This document shows positions 49,621-58,672 of a stretch of 64,000 nucleotides of DNA, in pieces. Where the stretch lies: contig DATKHY010000003.1 of NCBI GenBank assembly GCA_035544215.1, positions 630,501 through 694,500 on the forward strand, read 5' to 3'. The notes below the pieces were generated by a model, which made no database searches, was not told where the DNA came from, and was given only the letters and a program-made list of their open reading frames with translations. A program made the translations under genes and the position numbers. Position 1 is the first letter of the stretch, and each line of letters opens with the position of its first letter. The DNA is from Candidatus Binatia bacterium. GTDB lineage: Bacteria; Vulcanimicrobiota; Vulcanimicrobiia; Vulcanimicrobiales; Vulcanimicrobiaceae.

Positions 49621-50789
49621 GCCTACCGATCCGGGTTTCCCGCGACCGCGTCTTTCTCTATGGCGGCGCGCTTCTCTTGATCGGCCTGTGGCAACTTGTC
49701 TGCAATACGCTTTTAGGCCACCCGAACTTCGCGGACTGGTCGTGCTTTTGGGCCGGCGGTGCGACGGCAGGCACGCGCGCGCTGCTCGATCCGAATCTGC
49801 ACGCGGCGCTCGCTCAAGCTCACGGCATCCGACCGGCCATCTGGGCGTACCTGCCGGCGTTCGCGTGGCTCTTCGTACCCGCGGCGCACTTCTCACTGTT
49901 CGCGACCTACGTTGCGAACGCAATTGCGATGCTAGGGATCGCGGCATACGCGGGCATCGTGTTGGCCGATTCGTTCGAAATGCCGCGCTGGTTCGGCGTC
50001 ATCGCGGTGCTCGCGTGGGCGCCTGTGAAGATCGCGGCGGTCGGCGGCCAGAACACTCCGATCGCGCTGCTGCTGATCGCACTGGCGATCGCCTTTGCCA
50101 AAGCGGAGCGCCCCGCACCGCTCGGCGCGTGCGTTGGGCTGTTGCTCTACAAGCCGACGATCGCGCTGCCATTCATCGTACTGCTGATGGCGCGGCGTGA
50201 ATGGCGCGCACTGGCCGTCGTGGCGGCCTGCGGTGCCGCATGGTACTTCGCCAGTGTTGCCGCCGCCGGCGGGAACTGGCTCTGGATGCGTCCTTACCTG
50301 AGCGCGCTTCACTGGTATTTTCCGCTCGACTTTCGCGCCAACGCCGCCAACGTCGTAAGCCTTCCGGGAATCCTGATGCGCTTCGGGATGCCGGCGGCCG
50401 TCGCGCTCGGCATCGCGGTCGCGCTGTTCGTAGCAGCGCTCCCACGCCTTGCGCGAATCGACACCGTCGCCGCGCTCAGCGTAACATCCGCGCTGGCGGT
50501 CGCGCTTAGCCCGCACGCCTGGCAATACGAACCCGTGATCATGCTGCCGGCAATCTTTTACGCGATGCTCGTTCTTTCCGACCCACTGAAGACCTGGCTC
50601 GTCGCTGTCAGTTATGTCGTTGCGGTCGTCTCAATCTTCGCCATCCCGGGACTATCGTGGAATCTGCTTGTGATCGTAGTTATCGGCCTGACGGTCGTTT
50701 TACTTTGGAATGTTACGCGAAGGCGTACTTCCACCGACGCGACAGCGCAGCATGGATTCGGAAAACGGGCCGCGTTCGAGCCGCGATAG
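49530..50789 (+). CDS. GT87 (DUF2029)-type glycosyltransferase membrane protein
   Basis: A 419-residue polytopic protein. FADWSCFWAGGATAGTRALLDP fits the GT87 first-loop pattern, and GIRPAIWAYLPAFAWLFVPAA, GGQNTPIALLLIALAIAF and LYKPTIALPFIVLLMARREW are GT87-like. The start at 49530 has GTGGAGGCGCA before it, but no start within 100 bases of the first helix other than this one was found, so the first ~45 residues are uncertain. The 3' end overlaps the convergent GT2 gene by 77 bases. Uses probably a polyprenyl-phosphate sugar. Confidence 0.8.
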   Translation: MARPRPADGLGHLRAQDTDRDARSTRSAPLSLPIRVSRDRVFLYGGALLLIGLWQLVCNTLLGHPNFADWSCFWAGGATAGTRALLDPNLHAALAQAHGIRPAIWAYLPAFAWLFVPAAHFSLFATYVANAIAMLGIAAYAGIVLADSFEMPRWFGVIAVLAWAPVKIAAVGGQNTPIALLLIALAIAFAKAERPAPLGACVGLLLYKPTIALPFIVLLMARREWRALAVVAACGAAWYFASVAAAGGNWLWMRPYLSALHWYFPLDFRANAANVVSLPGILMRFGMPAAVALGIAVALFVAALPRLARIDTVAALSVTSALAVALSPHAWQYEPVIMLPAIFYAMLVLSDPLKTWLVAVSYVVAVVSIFAIPGLSWNLLVIVVIGLTVVLLWNVTRRRTSTDATAQHGFGKRAAFEPR

Positions 50790-51570
50790 CTACGCGTCGC
50801 CATCCTTGCTCCGAAGCGGCCTTGCCGATCTCGCGAAATAGCTCCAGTTCCTCTGCAAACCGGTCGCCTGTGGTCGCCAGTTGCGCTGTCGCCTGAGCCC
50901 AATGCCGCCGGTAGCGATAAGCCTTGCGGTTCGTTCCGACAATAAGCCCGCCGTCGAATAGCACCCCAAGGTTAAAGCGGAGATCTAATACGAAACGGTG
51001 ACGTTCCGAAAACCGCCGGCCTCGCACGACAGACCGACGGTACATCACGGTCGGACACATGATGAAATTGCCAATAATGAGACGCTCGATCGACGCCGCC
51101 CCGCTTAAGACTATGGGTTCGCCTTTTGCCCGAATCAAATCTTTGGTTCGGTCCGGCAAGGAAAAGCAAGGCCTACCGGCTGCATCGACGACCGTCGCAC
51201 CGCAAAAGTATAGAGCCGCGCTTGAGTGATCCCGCGCCAGGTTGACCATCGTAGAAAGGTAGTCCGGCTCAAGTTCATCGTCCGCGTGCAACAAAGAAAA
51301 CAGCTCGCCGTCGATGGCCTCCATGCACGCGTTCCACGCCGCACCGATGCCATGCCGTCCGTCGTTGCGCCGATACGCTATGCGTGAATCGTTCCAACCG
51401 CCTACGAGCTCCGCCAGATTTGGACTGCCTCCCGGAGTGTCATCCAAAACGAGCGCATTCCAGCCCAAAAAATCTTGGCTCCTAAGGCTCTCCCACGCCG
51501 AGCAAAGATACTGCATTGAGCCCCCGGCAAACGGAATGGCTACGGTAACACGGGGGAAGCCGCTAGCCAC
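50713..51570 (-). CDS. Glycosyltransferase family 2
   Basis: A 285-residue GT-A fold enzyme. RVTVAIPFAGGSMQYLCSAWESLRSQDF is the N-terminal nucleotide-binding region, NALVLDDTPGG the first acidic motif, GIGAAWNACMEAIDGELFSLLHADDELEPDYL the DxD metal site (HADDE). Likely extends a surface polysaccharide. It overlaps the upstream methyltransferase gene by eight bases. Confidence 0.92.
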   Translation of the reverse strand: MASGFPRVTVAIPFAGGSMQYLCSAWESLRSQDFLGWNALVLDDTPGGSPNLAELVGGWNDSRIAYRRNDGRHGIGAAWNACMEAIDGELFSLLHADDELEPDYLSTMVNLARDHSSAALYFCGATVVDAAGRPCFSLPDRTKDLIRAKGEPIVLSGAASIERLIIGNFIMCPTVMYRRSVVRGRRFSERHRFVLDLRFNLGVLFDGGLIVGTNRKAYRYRRHWAQATAQLATTGDRFAEELELFREIGKAASEQGWRRVAIAARTRPVFRIHAALSRRWKYAFA

Positions 51571-52237
51571 TCTGACTCACCGGTCGCAGAACCAGGCAAT
51601 AATTCGGCGGATCGAGCCCTCGCAGCGCGGTGTCCGTGATCGTACACTTGCCCTCGAACGCTTCGCTGAGGTGGAGCTTCAGCGAATCCGGCGAGACCAG
51701 CCGCACGTTCTTATCGCCGCTGACGTAGCGGTCGGCAAACCAACCCATCACGCTGCGCACGTGCCCCGGAGCTACGTCTTTTATTACGAGTGTGGCCACG
51801 TGATTGGCGCGCACGAACACGGAAAGGTCCCGGAAAAATAACGCGCGATCGTGCTCTGGGACGTGATGCACGACGTCCATTACGAGTACCGCGTCGGGCC
51901 GGGGACCACTGTAGTCACGTAACGCGGTCTGAGGAAATCGCGAGACCTGAGCCTCGTAGCGGGTCTCGATCGCCCCGCCTACAGAGGAGGCTACGTCCAA
52001 CATCGCGATCTCCAGGTCGGGCCGTTCGGTCAGCAGGTGATTCAGTGGAGCGCCGTCGCCGCCACCAACGTCTAATACCAGCGCACCATGTGGCAGCGCC
52101 TCGCTCAGAACCGACGCGACCGCGTCAAGGTCGACGAAAACCGCTCGGTAATACCGCGCAAATGAATGAAACTTTTTGCCGAGGAGCGCACGAGCGAGGG
52201 CGCCGAGACTTTTCCGCTTCGTTTCGCCTACGAGCAA
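51563..52237 (-). CDS. SAM-dependent class I methyltransferase
   Basis: A 224-residue methyltransferase. Motif I ALVLDVGGGDGAPLN, motif II LEIAMLDVASSV, motif IV PDAVLVMDVVHHVPEHDRALFFRDL are in order. Residues 1-45 form a helical N-terminal part. Adjacent to a GT2 and a second methyltransferase, so a role in glycan or lipid methylation is inferred. Substrate unknown. Confidence 0.87.
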   Translation of the reverse strand: MLVGETKRKSLGALARALLGKKFHSFARYYRAVFVDLDAVASVLSEALPHGALVLDVGGGDGAPLNHLLTERPDLEIAMLDVASSVGGAIETRYEAQVSRFPQTALRDYSGPRPDAVLVMDVVHHVPEHDRALFFRDLSVFVRANHVATLVIKDVAPGHVRSVMGWFADRYVSGDKNVRLVSPDSLKLHLSEAFEGKCTITDTALRGLDPPNYCLVLRPVSQSG

Positions 52238-52995
52238 ATGGCGACCAGTCCCTCGGGCTCAGATCGTGCCGGGGGCGTAGCCGGGAAAAAGCCGGCTTTG
52301 CGGTCGAATGGCGACCGCAACGCCTTTCGCGTCTGATGCATTCGCACGGCCAGCATCGGCGATGCTCGTGCAACCGCCGCTAAGAAAGCACAGTATTGCT
52401 GTGACCAGGGCATTTGTCCGAGCATCGTAACGTTACCAAACGACAACGCAAGCTTTTGCCGGAGTTCCGCTCCGGTGTACTCTCGAACGTGGTAGGGGTT
52501 GTACGGTCGCGCGCTGATTTCGGTGCCGGGGTTCGTAACGGTTCGGTTCGGGGTGGAACAAAGGAAAACGCCCCCCGGTTTGAGCGCGCGCCGCATCTCC
52601 CTGGCGTATTGGGCGTCGTCGTTGACGTGCTCGATGCTTTCGAATGAGACGATGACGTCGAAGCTCGCGTCCGGCACCTCAAGGCTGAGCAGGTCGCCGC
52701 GCCTAAAACGAATGCCGGGATCGCGATAGAGGCTCTCCGCTTCGTTGATGCTCTCTTCTGATAGATCGACTCCCTCCACGTAGTCCGCGCCCGCGCGGCG
52801 CAATAAGGATGTGCCGTAGCCGGTGCCGCAGGCGCCGTCCAGAACACGGCAGCCTCGAACCATGCTCGCGGCCCATTCGTATCGCGTTTCGTGACCATAT
52901 CGAATCCACGTTGGATACCAACGCCCCGGATAAAAGCGATGCCCCGTCTCAACCACGTTGGACACCGCTAACGGCGCTGAGTGTGAAGCAGCCAT
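52228..52995 (-). CDS. SAM-dependent class I methyltransferase
   Basis: A 255-residue methyltransferase. GHRFYPGRWYPTWIRYGHETRYEWAASMVRG precedes motif I RVLDGACGTGYGTSLL; later VEGVDLSEESI, RFRRGDLLSLEVPDASFDVIVSFESIEHVND and LKPGGVFLCSTPN. A methyltransferase-11/UbiE-like architecture common in glycan clusters. Overlaps the next methyltransferase by ten bases. Confidence 0.9.
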   Translation of the reverse strand: MAASHSAPLAVSNVVETGHRFYPGRWYPTWIRYGHETRYEWAASMVRGCRVLDGACGTGYGTSLLRRAGADYVEGVDLSEESINEAESLYRDPGIRFRRGDLLSLEVPDASFDVIVSFESIEHVNDDAQYAREMRRALKPGGVFLCSTPNRTVTNPGTEISARPYNPYHVREYTGAELRQKLALSFGNVTMLGQMPWSQQYCAFLAAVARASPMLAVRMHQTRKALRSPFDRKAGFFPATPPARSEPEGLVAICS

Positions 52996-53168
52996 CTAAA
53001 ATAGTATAGCACAGTAGCTGGTAGCGTGGTGCGTTAATTTTGGGCTCAGTCTGACTAACACATCTACATAAATTGACCAGACCTTGGACGGCCTCGACGA
53101 CGGTGAATCGCGTTTCGGCAGGCTCCTCAAGCGTTAATAGCTAACGAAGGTTCCAAGGAAAATCGGCC
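52996..53168. promoter_or_regulatory. Divergent intergenic region
   Basis: A 173-base AT-richer gap between the methyltransferase operon and the DUF2304 gene. AAAATAGTATAGCACAG just upstream of the methyltransferase start looks like a -10 region. The rest shows no gene. Confidence 0.4.
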
Positions 53169-53531
53169 ATGGTATCGGTCATAATCGCCACCCTCGTGAT
53201 CATCGCGCTGTACGTCGGGACGAAGCGGCTTTCAGGTCTTGAAACCCTCGCCGTTGTCGCTATTGCCGTGGCCGGCATCGTACTTGCGATTTTCCCGGTG
53301 CTCTCGCAGCGCGTCGCCAATTCCTTGCACGTCGGCCGCGGCACGGACCTCGTGTTCTATTTCGCGGTCCTCGCGGGTTTGTTCGTCGCATCGAATTTCT
53401 ACTTTCGCTTCAAGCGCCACGAGGAGGCTCTGATCGCGCTGGCTCGTCAGAACGCGATCGAGCGCGCGCAGGAGCCGCAGCCCGTGTCGGCGCCGGATTC
53501 AGGAGCGGAGGGCGATCGAGCGGTAGAGTAG
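53169..53531 (+). CDS. DUF2304 small membrane protein
   Basis: A 120-residue protein with three hydrophobic segments (VSVIIATLVIIALYVG, LETLAVVAIAVAGIVLAIFPVL, GTDLVFYFAVLAGLFVASNFYF) and a charged C-terminus (RFKRHEEALIALARQNAIERAQ). The RVANSLHVGRGTDLVFY segment is the DUF2304 signature. DUF2304 genes are commonly beside dolichyl-phosphate-mannose synthase-like GT2 genes, as here, and may anchor or assist that enzyme. The 3' end overlaps the convergent GT2 gene by 33 bases. Confidence 0.88.
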   Translation: MVSVIIATLVIIALYVGTKRLSGLETLAVVAIAVAGIVLAIFPVLSQRVANSLHVGRGTDLVFYFAVLAGLFVASNFYFRFKRHEEALIALARQNAIERAQEPQPVSAPDSGAEGDRAVE

Positions 53532-54182
53532 ATCCAGAAGGATCTTGATCGAGTCGAAACCCGACTGGCCCTTCTTGCGCGAATAGGCCGTGTAGCGGAC
53601 CTCCACCGGAACCTCGACGAAACGCAGGCGCGACGCTCCCAACTTCTGCAGAATCTCCGAGGCGTGCGCCATCCCCGCCTGTTCGATTCGAATCGCCTGC
53701 GCGGCGCGCCGCGTAAACAGCCGCAGCCCGTTGTGCGTGTCCGTCACCGGGACGCGCGCGTGCAGATGCGTGAAGGCGAGCGCGGCTCGAAGCAGCAGCC
53801 GGCGCAACGGCGGCACGTGACACTCCTTACCGAGAAATCGCGAGCCTAACGCGACGTCCGCTCCACTCTGCTGGAGCGCTTCGAGCAGGTCGGTCACGGA
53901 TCGCGGCGCGTGCTGTCCGTCGGCATCGAACGTGCAGACGTATTCCGCTCCCTGCACCAGGGCGTACGTAATTCCGGTTTGGAGCGCTGCCCCTTGTCCG
54001 AGGTTGACCAGGTGGTGCAGCACGTGCGCGCCGGCCGCCAGCGCCAGGGCGCCGGTGTCGTCTCGAGAGCCGTCGTCGACGACACAAATTTGCTCGTAGC
54101 CCTCGGCGCGCAACGACGCGACCACGGTGACGATTGTCGCTGTTTCCTTGTAGGCCGGCACGACGACCCACACGTTAGCCAT
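53499..54182 (-). CDS. Dolichyl-phosphate-mannose synthase-like GT2
   Basis: A 227-residue soluble GT2 enzyme. VWVVVPAYKETATIVTVVASL, CVVDDGSRDDTGALA, HHLVNLGQGAALQTGITYA, CTFDADGQHAPRSV (DxD) and TDTHNGLRLFTRRAAQ are DPM1/GtrB-like motifs. It probably makes polyprenyl-phosphate-sugar for the GT-C enzymes (GT87) nearby. Starts one base pair after the GT87 tandem gene's stop. Confidence 0.92.
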   Translation of the reverse strand: MANVWVVVPAYKETATIVTVVASLRAEGYEQICVVDDGSRDDTGALALAAGAHVLHHLVNLGQGAALQTGITYALVQGAEYVCTFDADGQHAPRSVTDLLEALQQSGADVALGSRFLGKECHVPPLRRLLLRAALAFTHLHARVPVTDTHNGLRLFTRRAAQAIRIEQAGMAHASEILQKLGASRLRFVEVPVEVRYTAYSRKKGQSGFDSIKILLDLLYRSIALRS

Positions 54183-56972
54183 CTAAGCGGTTTCCGGCGT
54201 CAGACTGAACACCGGCCTCCGTGAGAGCGCGAGCGCCGACAGCGCGAGGGCGATCAGTCCGATCCAGGTCGGCGCGCGCAGCAGCCACATCGCCGGCCGG
54301 TTCGTCACGTTGCCGAGCACGAACTGACGCCAGCTCGCCTCCGCGAGGTGTGGATCGATCGGGGGAAAGGCTTGCGCGTGTGCCGCCGCGTGCACAGGCA
54401 CCTGCGCGATCGCGAAGAGCCCGATGATCATGACGAAAGCCGCGAGCGCCGCCGCGAGTGTAACCGTCCGCTCCTGCCAGAGCGCGTACGCGAGGTACGC
54501 GACCGGGAAGATCGGGGCTAGGAACAAGGCGGCGGAGGTGGCCATCATCCACGGCACCGCGAGCAGCAGCAGCGCGACGAACAGCCACGCTCGCCGCTCC
54601 GGCGCGAACGAATACGCGAGCAGGCACGCGGGAACGGCCGCCGCGATCGCCTCCGTGTGCACGAACGTGCCGCCGATTAGCGCGAACGCCGGCGGCACGA
54701 GCGCCGCGAAGGCCGCGTTATCGTAGCGGCGCGTCAGCCGTATAGCGACGAAGACGCCCAAGGCCGTCATCGCGACGTACGAGAGGCTGCCGGCCAGCGC
54801 GGCCGAGGCATCGGAGACGCCCAGCGCCGCCAGTACCGTGGACAGGCTGTACTGGTTGTCGCGCGAGACCTCCGCGAGCGCGTGCGCTGGGAGCACCGCC
54901 GTTACATATGCGATGGTTTGCGTCAGGCCACCGCTCCAGACAGACAGCGCCGCAAGCGCCAGTGCGGCGGTGCACAGCGAAATGCGGATCACCGGATACG
55001 CGATGAAGAGCCCGAGCGCCGCCGGCAGCGCGATCTGCGGCTCGACCGACGCCACTGCGATCGCGAGCGCCGCCCAACCGAACCGGCCGCGCGCGGCGCA
55101 CAGCGCGGCCACGACGATCGCCGCGACCGCCAGCGGCATGACGTTGCCCGACGAGAACGACGTCAGGCCGAGCGATAGCGCCAGCGCGGCCCATGCGACC
55201 AGTATCGGCTGGCGCGCGACGCGCGAGAGCGCGTAGGCTGCGACGCCGATCGCCGCAGCGAGCAGCATCCACCAGATCGTCGCGGCGGTCCCGAACGAGA
55301 ACAGCGTCAGCGGAGAGAAGAACGCCAGCGCATACGGCGGATAGGGCGCCGGCACCGTCACCTTCGCCGGCGTCCGATAATACGGAGCGGGCGTGCTACG
55401 CTCGCAGTCGTGCAGCGGCTGCACGTAGTACGGGCTGAATCCCTCGCGCTGCGCGAGCGCCGCGCAGTAGTACGCGCGAAAATCGACCATGAGCCAGCCG
55501 CTCGAGCGGTCGGCGTAGGTTTGCCCGGCGATCGGCAGCAGCGTGCCACAGGCGGCGATCAAAAGTGCGAGCGCGTGACTCGTGCGCAGGCGCGGCACGC
55601 CGGCCGCGGTCGTGGCCAGGACGAGCAACAGCGCGAGGCCGGCCCACGTCGGGATCCGAACCGCCCAGGCTGCGAAGCCTCCCGTCGAGCTCTTCTGCGC
55701 GAACGCGCTCCACGACGCTTCCGGCAAACGCGGGTCAATCACCGGTGCGACCGCGTGCGCGACGGCGTGCGACGCCGCCATTGCGTGCAGGGACTCCACG
55801 CCGAACAGCAGCACCGCCGCGGCGATCGCCGCGAGCAGCGTCGCGACCAGATTACCGGGCCAATAGCGCCACGCGAGATACGCGATCGGGAACAGCGGCG
55901 CGAGCAGCAGCGCGGGCGAATCGAACCAGCCCCACGGCACGGCGAGGACGAGCAGCGCGATCACCGCGAGCGTGCGCCTTTCGCGGGGCGCGTATGCGAC
56001 GAGCAGCGCTCCGGCCGGCAACGCCACCGCGATCTGGGTGACGTGGATGAACGTGCCCCCGAAGACGGCGAACGCCGGCGGGATCGCGACGACGAACGCG
56101 TCGTTGCGCGTCCGCCGCGCGAGCAGCCCCGCCACGACGGTGCCGGCGACGAGCATCGCGACGTACCAGAGCGATCCCGCGCGCAGCGCCGCCGCGGCCG
56201 ACACGCCCGCCGATGCGAGGACCGCACTCAAGCTGTACTGCGTGTCGCGCGTAATCTCGGAGAGCGCGTGGGCCGGCAACACGCCGGTGAAATATTCGAC
56301 ATTCCCCGTGACGCCGATGGCGGCGAACGAAACTAGTGCGAGCGCCCCCAGGACGAGCGCCAGCGCCACGCGCGATGTTGGCCGCCAGACCGCCAGGGCG
56401 ATGCAGGCGGGCAGGCCGAGATGCGGCTCGATCATCGCGGCGGCGGCGAACAGCGCTGCCGCGCGCAACCGCCCCTGCCACGCGGAGTATGCCGAGAGAC
56501 AGATCGCGGCGACCGCCAGCGGCACGACTTCACCGAACGGCAGCGACAGCATGCACAGCGAGAGCGCGAACACGCCGAGGCCGACACCCAGCTCCATGCG
56601 GGCGAGCTCCGCGACGGCCACGATGCTCATGACGCACGCGAGCAAAAGCAGCGCCCCCCATAGCGAGGCGGCGACCCAGAACGGCAAAAACGCAAGCGGC
56701 ATCAGCGCCGCGATGGCATAGCCGGGGAGCGGCGCCGGGATCGTGACGCCGGGATTCTTCGCGAAGAAGTCCTTCGGGCCGATCGCGGTCTCGCACGTGC
56801 GCAGCGGCTCGGTGTGATACGGATCGCCGCCGTGCGACGCGACCCGCGCCGCGCAATAGAACGCACGGAAGTCGCCCATCAAAAAGCCGCTGCGCGTCAC
56901 GACGCCGGCGTGAACTCCCAGCGCGGTCAGCGCCGCCAGGACGATGGCCGCGTTGACCCAGAGCTTGCGCAC
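54183..56972 (-). CDS. Tandemly duplicated GT87 (DUF2029) membrane protein
   Basis: A 929-residue polytopic protein made of two homologous GT87-like halves (about 1-460 and 470-929). Paired motifs: SGFLMGDFRAFYCAARVAS with SGWLMVDFRAYYCAALAQR; PGYAIAALMPLAFLPFWVA with PPYALAFFSPLTLFSFGTA; VLPAHALSEITRDTQYSLSA with VLPAHALAEVSRDNQYSLST; FGGTFIHVTQIAVALPAG with IGGTFVHTEAIAAAVPAC. Each half carries a D(F)RA acidic motif. About 20 hydrophobic segments. Likely two active sites or a pseudo-dimer that glycosylates at the outer face. Confidence 0.87.
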   Translation of the reverse strand: MRKLWVNAAIVLAALTALGVHAGVVTRSGFLMGDFRAFYCAARVASHGGDPYHTEPLRTCETAIGPKDFFAKNPGVTIPAPLPGYAIAALMPLAFLPFWVAASLWGALLLLACVMSIVAVAELARMELGVGLGVFALSLCMLSLPFGEVVPLAVAAICLSAYSAWQGRLRAAALFAAAAMIEPHLGLPACIALAVWRPTSRVALALVLGALALVSFAAIGVTGNVEYFTGVLPAHALSEITRDTQYSLSAVLASAGVSAAAALRAGSLWYVAMLVAGTVVAGLLARRTRNDAFVVAIPPAFAVFGGTFIHVTQIAVALPAGALLVAYAPRERRTLAVIALLVLAVPWGWFDSPALLLAPLFPIAYLAWRYWPGNLVATLLAAIAAAVLLFGVESLHAMAASHAVAHAVAPVIDPRLPEASWSAFAQKSSTGGFAAWAVRIPTWAGLALLLVLATTAAGVPRLRTSHALALLIAACGTLLPIAGQTYADRSSGWLMVDFRAYYCAALAQREGFSPYYVQPLHDCERSTPAPYYRTPAKVTVPAPYPPYALAFFSPLTLFSFGTAATIWWMLLAAAIGVAAYALSRVARQPILVAWAALALSLGLTSFSSGNVMPLAVAAIVVAALCAARGRFGWAALAIAVASVEPQIALPAALGLFIAYPVIRISLCTAALALAALSVWSGGLTQTIAYVTAVLPAHALAEVSRDNQYSLSTVLAALGVSDASAALAGSLSYVAMTALGVFVAIRLTRRYDNAAFAALVPPAFALIGGTFVHTEAIAAAVPACLLAYSFAPERRAWLFVALLLLAVPWMMATSAALFLAPIFPVAYLAYALWQERTVTLAAALAAFVMIIGLFAIAQVPVHAAAHAQAFPPIDPHLAEASWRQFVLGNVTNRPAMWLLRAPTWIGLIALALSALALSRRPVFSLTPETA

Positions 56973-56978
56973 CGCGCT

Positions 56979-58460
56979 TTAAGACCCGGAAGCGAGACGC
57001 AGGTCGGGTTCGGAGGCCGCTGCCTGATCGTCGATCGTGCTGACGATCTCGGCGATTCGTTCCAGCACCGTTACGTGCCGCTGTTTGAGGATGGCATCGA
57101 GCGTCGCAACCCAGGGTTCGTGCGCGTCGCCGATCAGCAGGTCGCCGCGATAGACCCGCGCGGCGCTGCGGTAGTGGGCGTAGGCGGCGCGCAGCTCGCC
57201 GCGCTCGTACTGCGCGTCGGCATCGTCGACGTGCGACACGAAGCGATTGACGTCGACGATGACGTTGTCGAGGTCGATCGACAAGTCTTCGCCCGCGCGG
57301 AAGTACGCCTCCACCTGCTTGAATCCGACGATGTGCGCGATCGCCTTGCGAATGTTGGAGCAGACCGTGCGCAGGCTCTGCGCGACGAGATGGCGCTCCG
57401 CTCCCGGCCAGAAGACCTGGCCGAGCTCCGCGCGCGAGACCGTGCCGCCGGGCTGCAGTGCGACGTACTTGAAGATCTGCCGGTCGCGCCGGCGCACCCA
57501 CTCGATCGGCTGGCGGTCGATCTCGGCCAAGAACCACCCGAAGAGCCGCACCTGCATCGGATGTGCGGGCTGCGCGCGGCGGCCGTAGCGGTCGTAGAGA
57601 CGGCTGCGCGACAGCGCGCGCAGCGGACGATATCCGTCCGCGGTGTGAATGACGAAGAGCCCCTGCTCTTCGAGCGCCTGCATCTGTTGACGGTCGTCTA
57701 AATACGAGCCGCTCATCAGCTTGAGGACGAGGTCCGCATCGCGCTCGGACACGTGCGTCAGCGACGCCGCGACGAATTCGTTGAAGAGGTGCCCGTGGCG
57801 CGTGCGCCAGTTATCGAAGGCCTGGGCCAGCGTCGAACTGTCTTCGGCCGCCTTGCGCAGCGCGCCGCTGACGACCTGTGGCCATCCGTCGGTGGCCTCG
57901 AGCATGCGCAGCACGTCGGGGTGCGTGAACGGCACGCCGCACGTCTCGGCGACGTGGCGAATTCCGGCCGCGTCGAACGCGAGCCGCTCGGCGTCGCAGA
58001 GCGATGCCGTTCCGGCCGAGACCAGACGCCCGACCTGGAACGGCGCGCGGGCGCGGCACGCGATCAGCAGGCCGACGTCATCCGGCAGGTCTTCGATGAG
58101 ACGCAGCACCGCGGCGACGCCACCCTCGTCGGGCTGATGCTCGCAGTCCAGCGCGAGCTCCATCGGGGCCCGGGCCGCGAGCGCCTTGACGACCTCCTCG
58201 TGCGAGGCGAACTCGCCCTCGGCGTCGAGGGCGTGGGCGATCGCGGCCCAGATCTGCTCGGCCGTGCAATTCGCGGCGAGGATGCAGTAGAATCCGTTGG
58301 GTGCGGAGTGGCGCAGATAGCCAACGAGCGCCATGGTTTTGCCGAAGCCGGGAGGAGCGACCAAAAAGCGAACAGGGACGCCTCTAAAGCGTCCTAGCCA
58401 GTCCTCTAGATGCGGCCGCCGGACTATCGACGGACCTAGCCGCGGCATCCCTGAGATCAT
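56979..58460 (-). CDS. ATPase-coupled BTAD transcriptional regulator
   Basis: A 493-residue regulator. Walker A VAPPGFGKTMALV (35-42), Walker B-like MELALDCEHQ, then a STAND-like helical region to residue ~310 (EATDGWPQVVSGALRKAAED). A winged-helix-like segment follows (MQVRLFGWFLAEIDRQPIEWVRRRDRQIFKYVALQPGGTVSRAELGQVFWPG) and a BTAD domain at 390-470 (VDVNRFVSHVDDADAQYERGELRAAYAHYRSAARVYRGDLL). This is the SARP/MalT-like activator design. It lies six bases upstream of the GT87 tandem gene, so it probably controls that operon. Confidence 0.87.
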   Translation of the reverse strand: MISGMPRLGPSIVRRPHLEDWLGRFRGVPVRFLVAPPGFGKTMALVGYLRHSAPNGFYCILAANCTAEQIWAAIAHALDAEGEFASHEEVVKALAARAPMELALDCEHQPDEGGVAAVLRLIEDLPDDVGLLIACRARAPFQVGRLVSAGTASLCDAERLAFDAAGIRHVAETCGVPFTHPDVLRMLEATDGWPQVVSGALRKAAEDSSTLAQAFDNWRTRHGHLFNEFVAASLTHVSERDADLVLKLMSGSYLDDRQQMQALEEQGLFVIHTADGYRPLRALSRSRLYDRYGRRAQPAHPMQVRLFGWFLAEIDRQPIEWVRRRDRQIFKYVALQPGGTVSRAELGQVFWPGAERHLVAQSLRTVCSNIRKAIAHIVGFKQVEAYFRAGEDLSIDLDNVIVDVNRFVSHVDDADAQYERGELRAAYAHYRSAARVYRGDLLIGDAHEPWVATLDAILKQRHVTVLERIAEIVSTIDDQAAASEPDLRLASGS

Positions 58461-58672
58461 GACTCCCTAGGGGCGGTCACTAAGCTGCCCCTCTTCTAAC
58501 CGAGTATACCAATTTTTTAACATATTGCCAACCGCCTGACCGCGAAAACTCCGAACCTTCTTTCGGCGTCCGCGCACAAGCGCAATCATAAAACCGTGGT
58601 AAACTCCGGTTTTGGCATCGAAATGTTCGGCGCTTGGGTCGGCGGGCGGCGTGAACGGCGGCTCAGCGTTAA
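58461..58672. promoter_or_regulatory. Intergenic region with promoter-like AT-rich tract
   Basis: 212 bases between the BTAD regulator and a GT2 gene, both on the minus strand. TATACC and AATTTTTTAACATATT around 58503-58525 could hold the BTAD promoter. No gene is visible. Confidence 0.4.
58590..58613 (-). terminator. Possible intrinsic terminator after the GT2 gene
   Basis: AAAACCG and CGGTTTT form a seven-base stem with a ten-base loop. On the minus strand it reads AAAACCGGAG...CGGTTTTATG, a stem ending in four U. It sits 60 bases after the GT2 stop. Weak stem and short U-tract. Confidence 0.35.
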
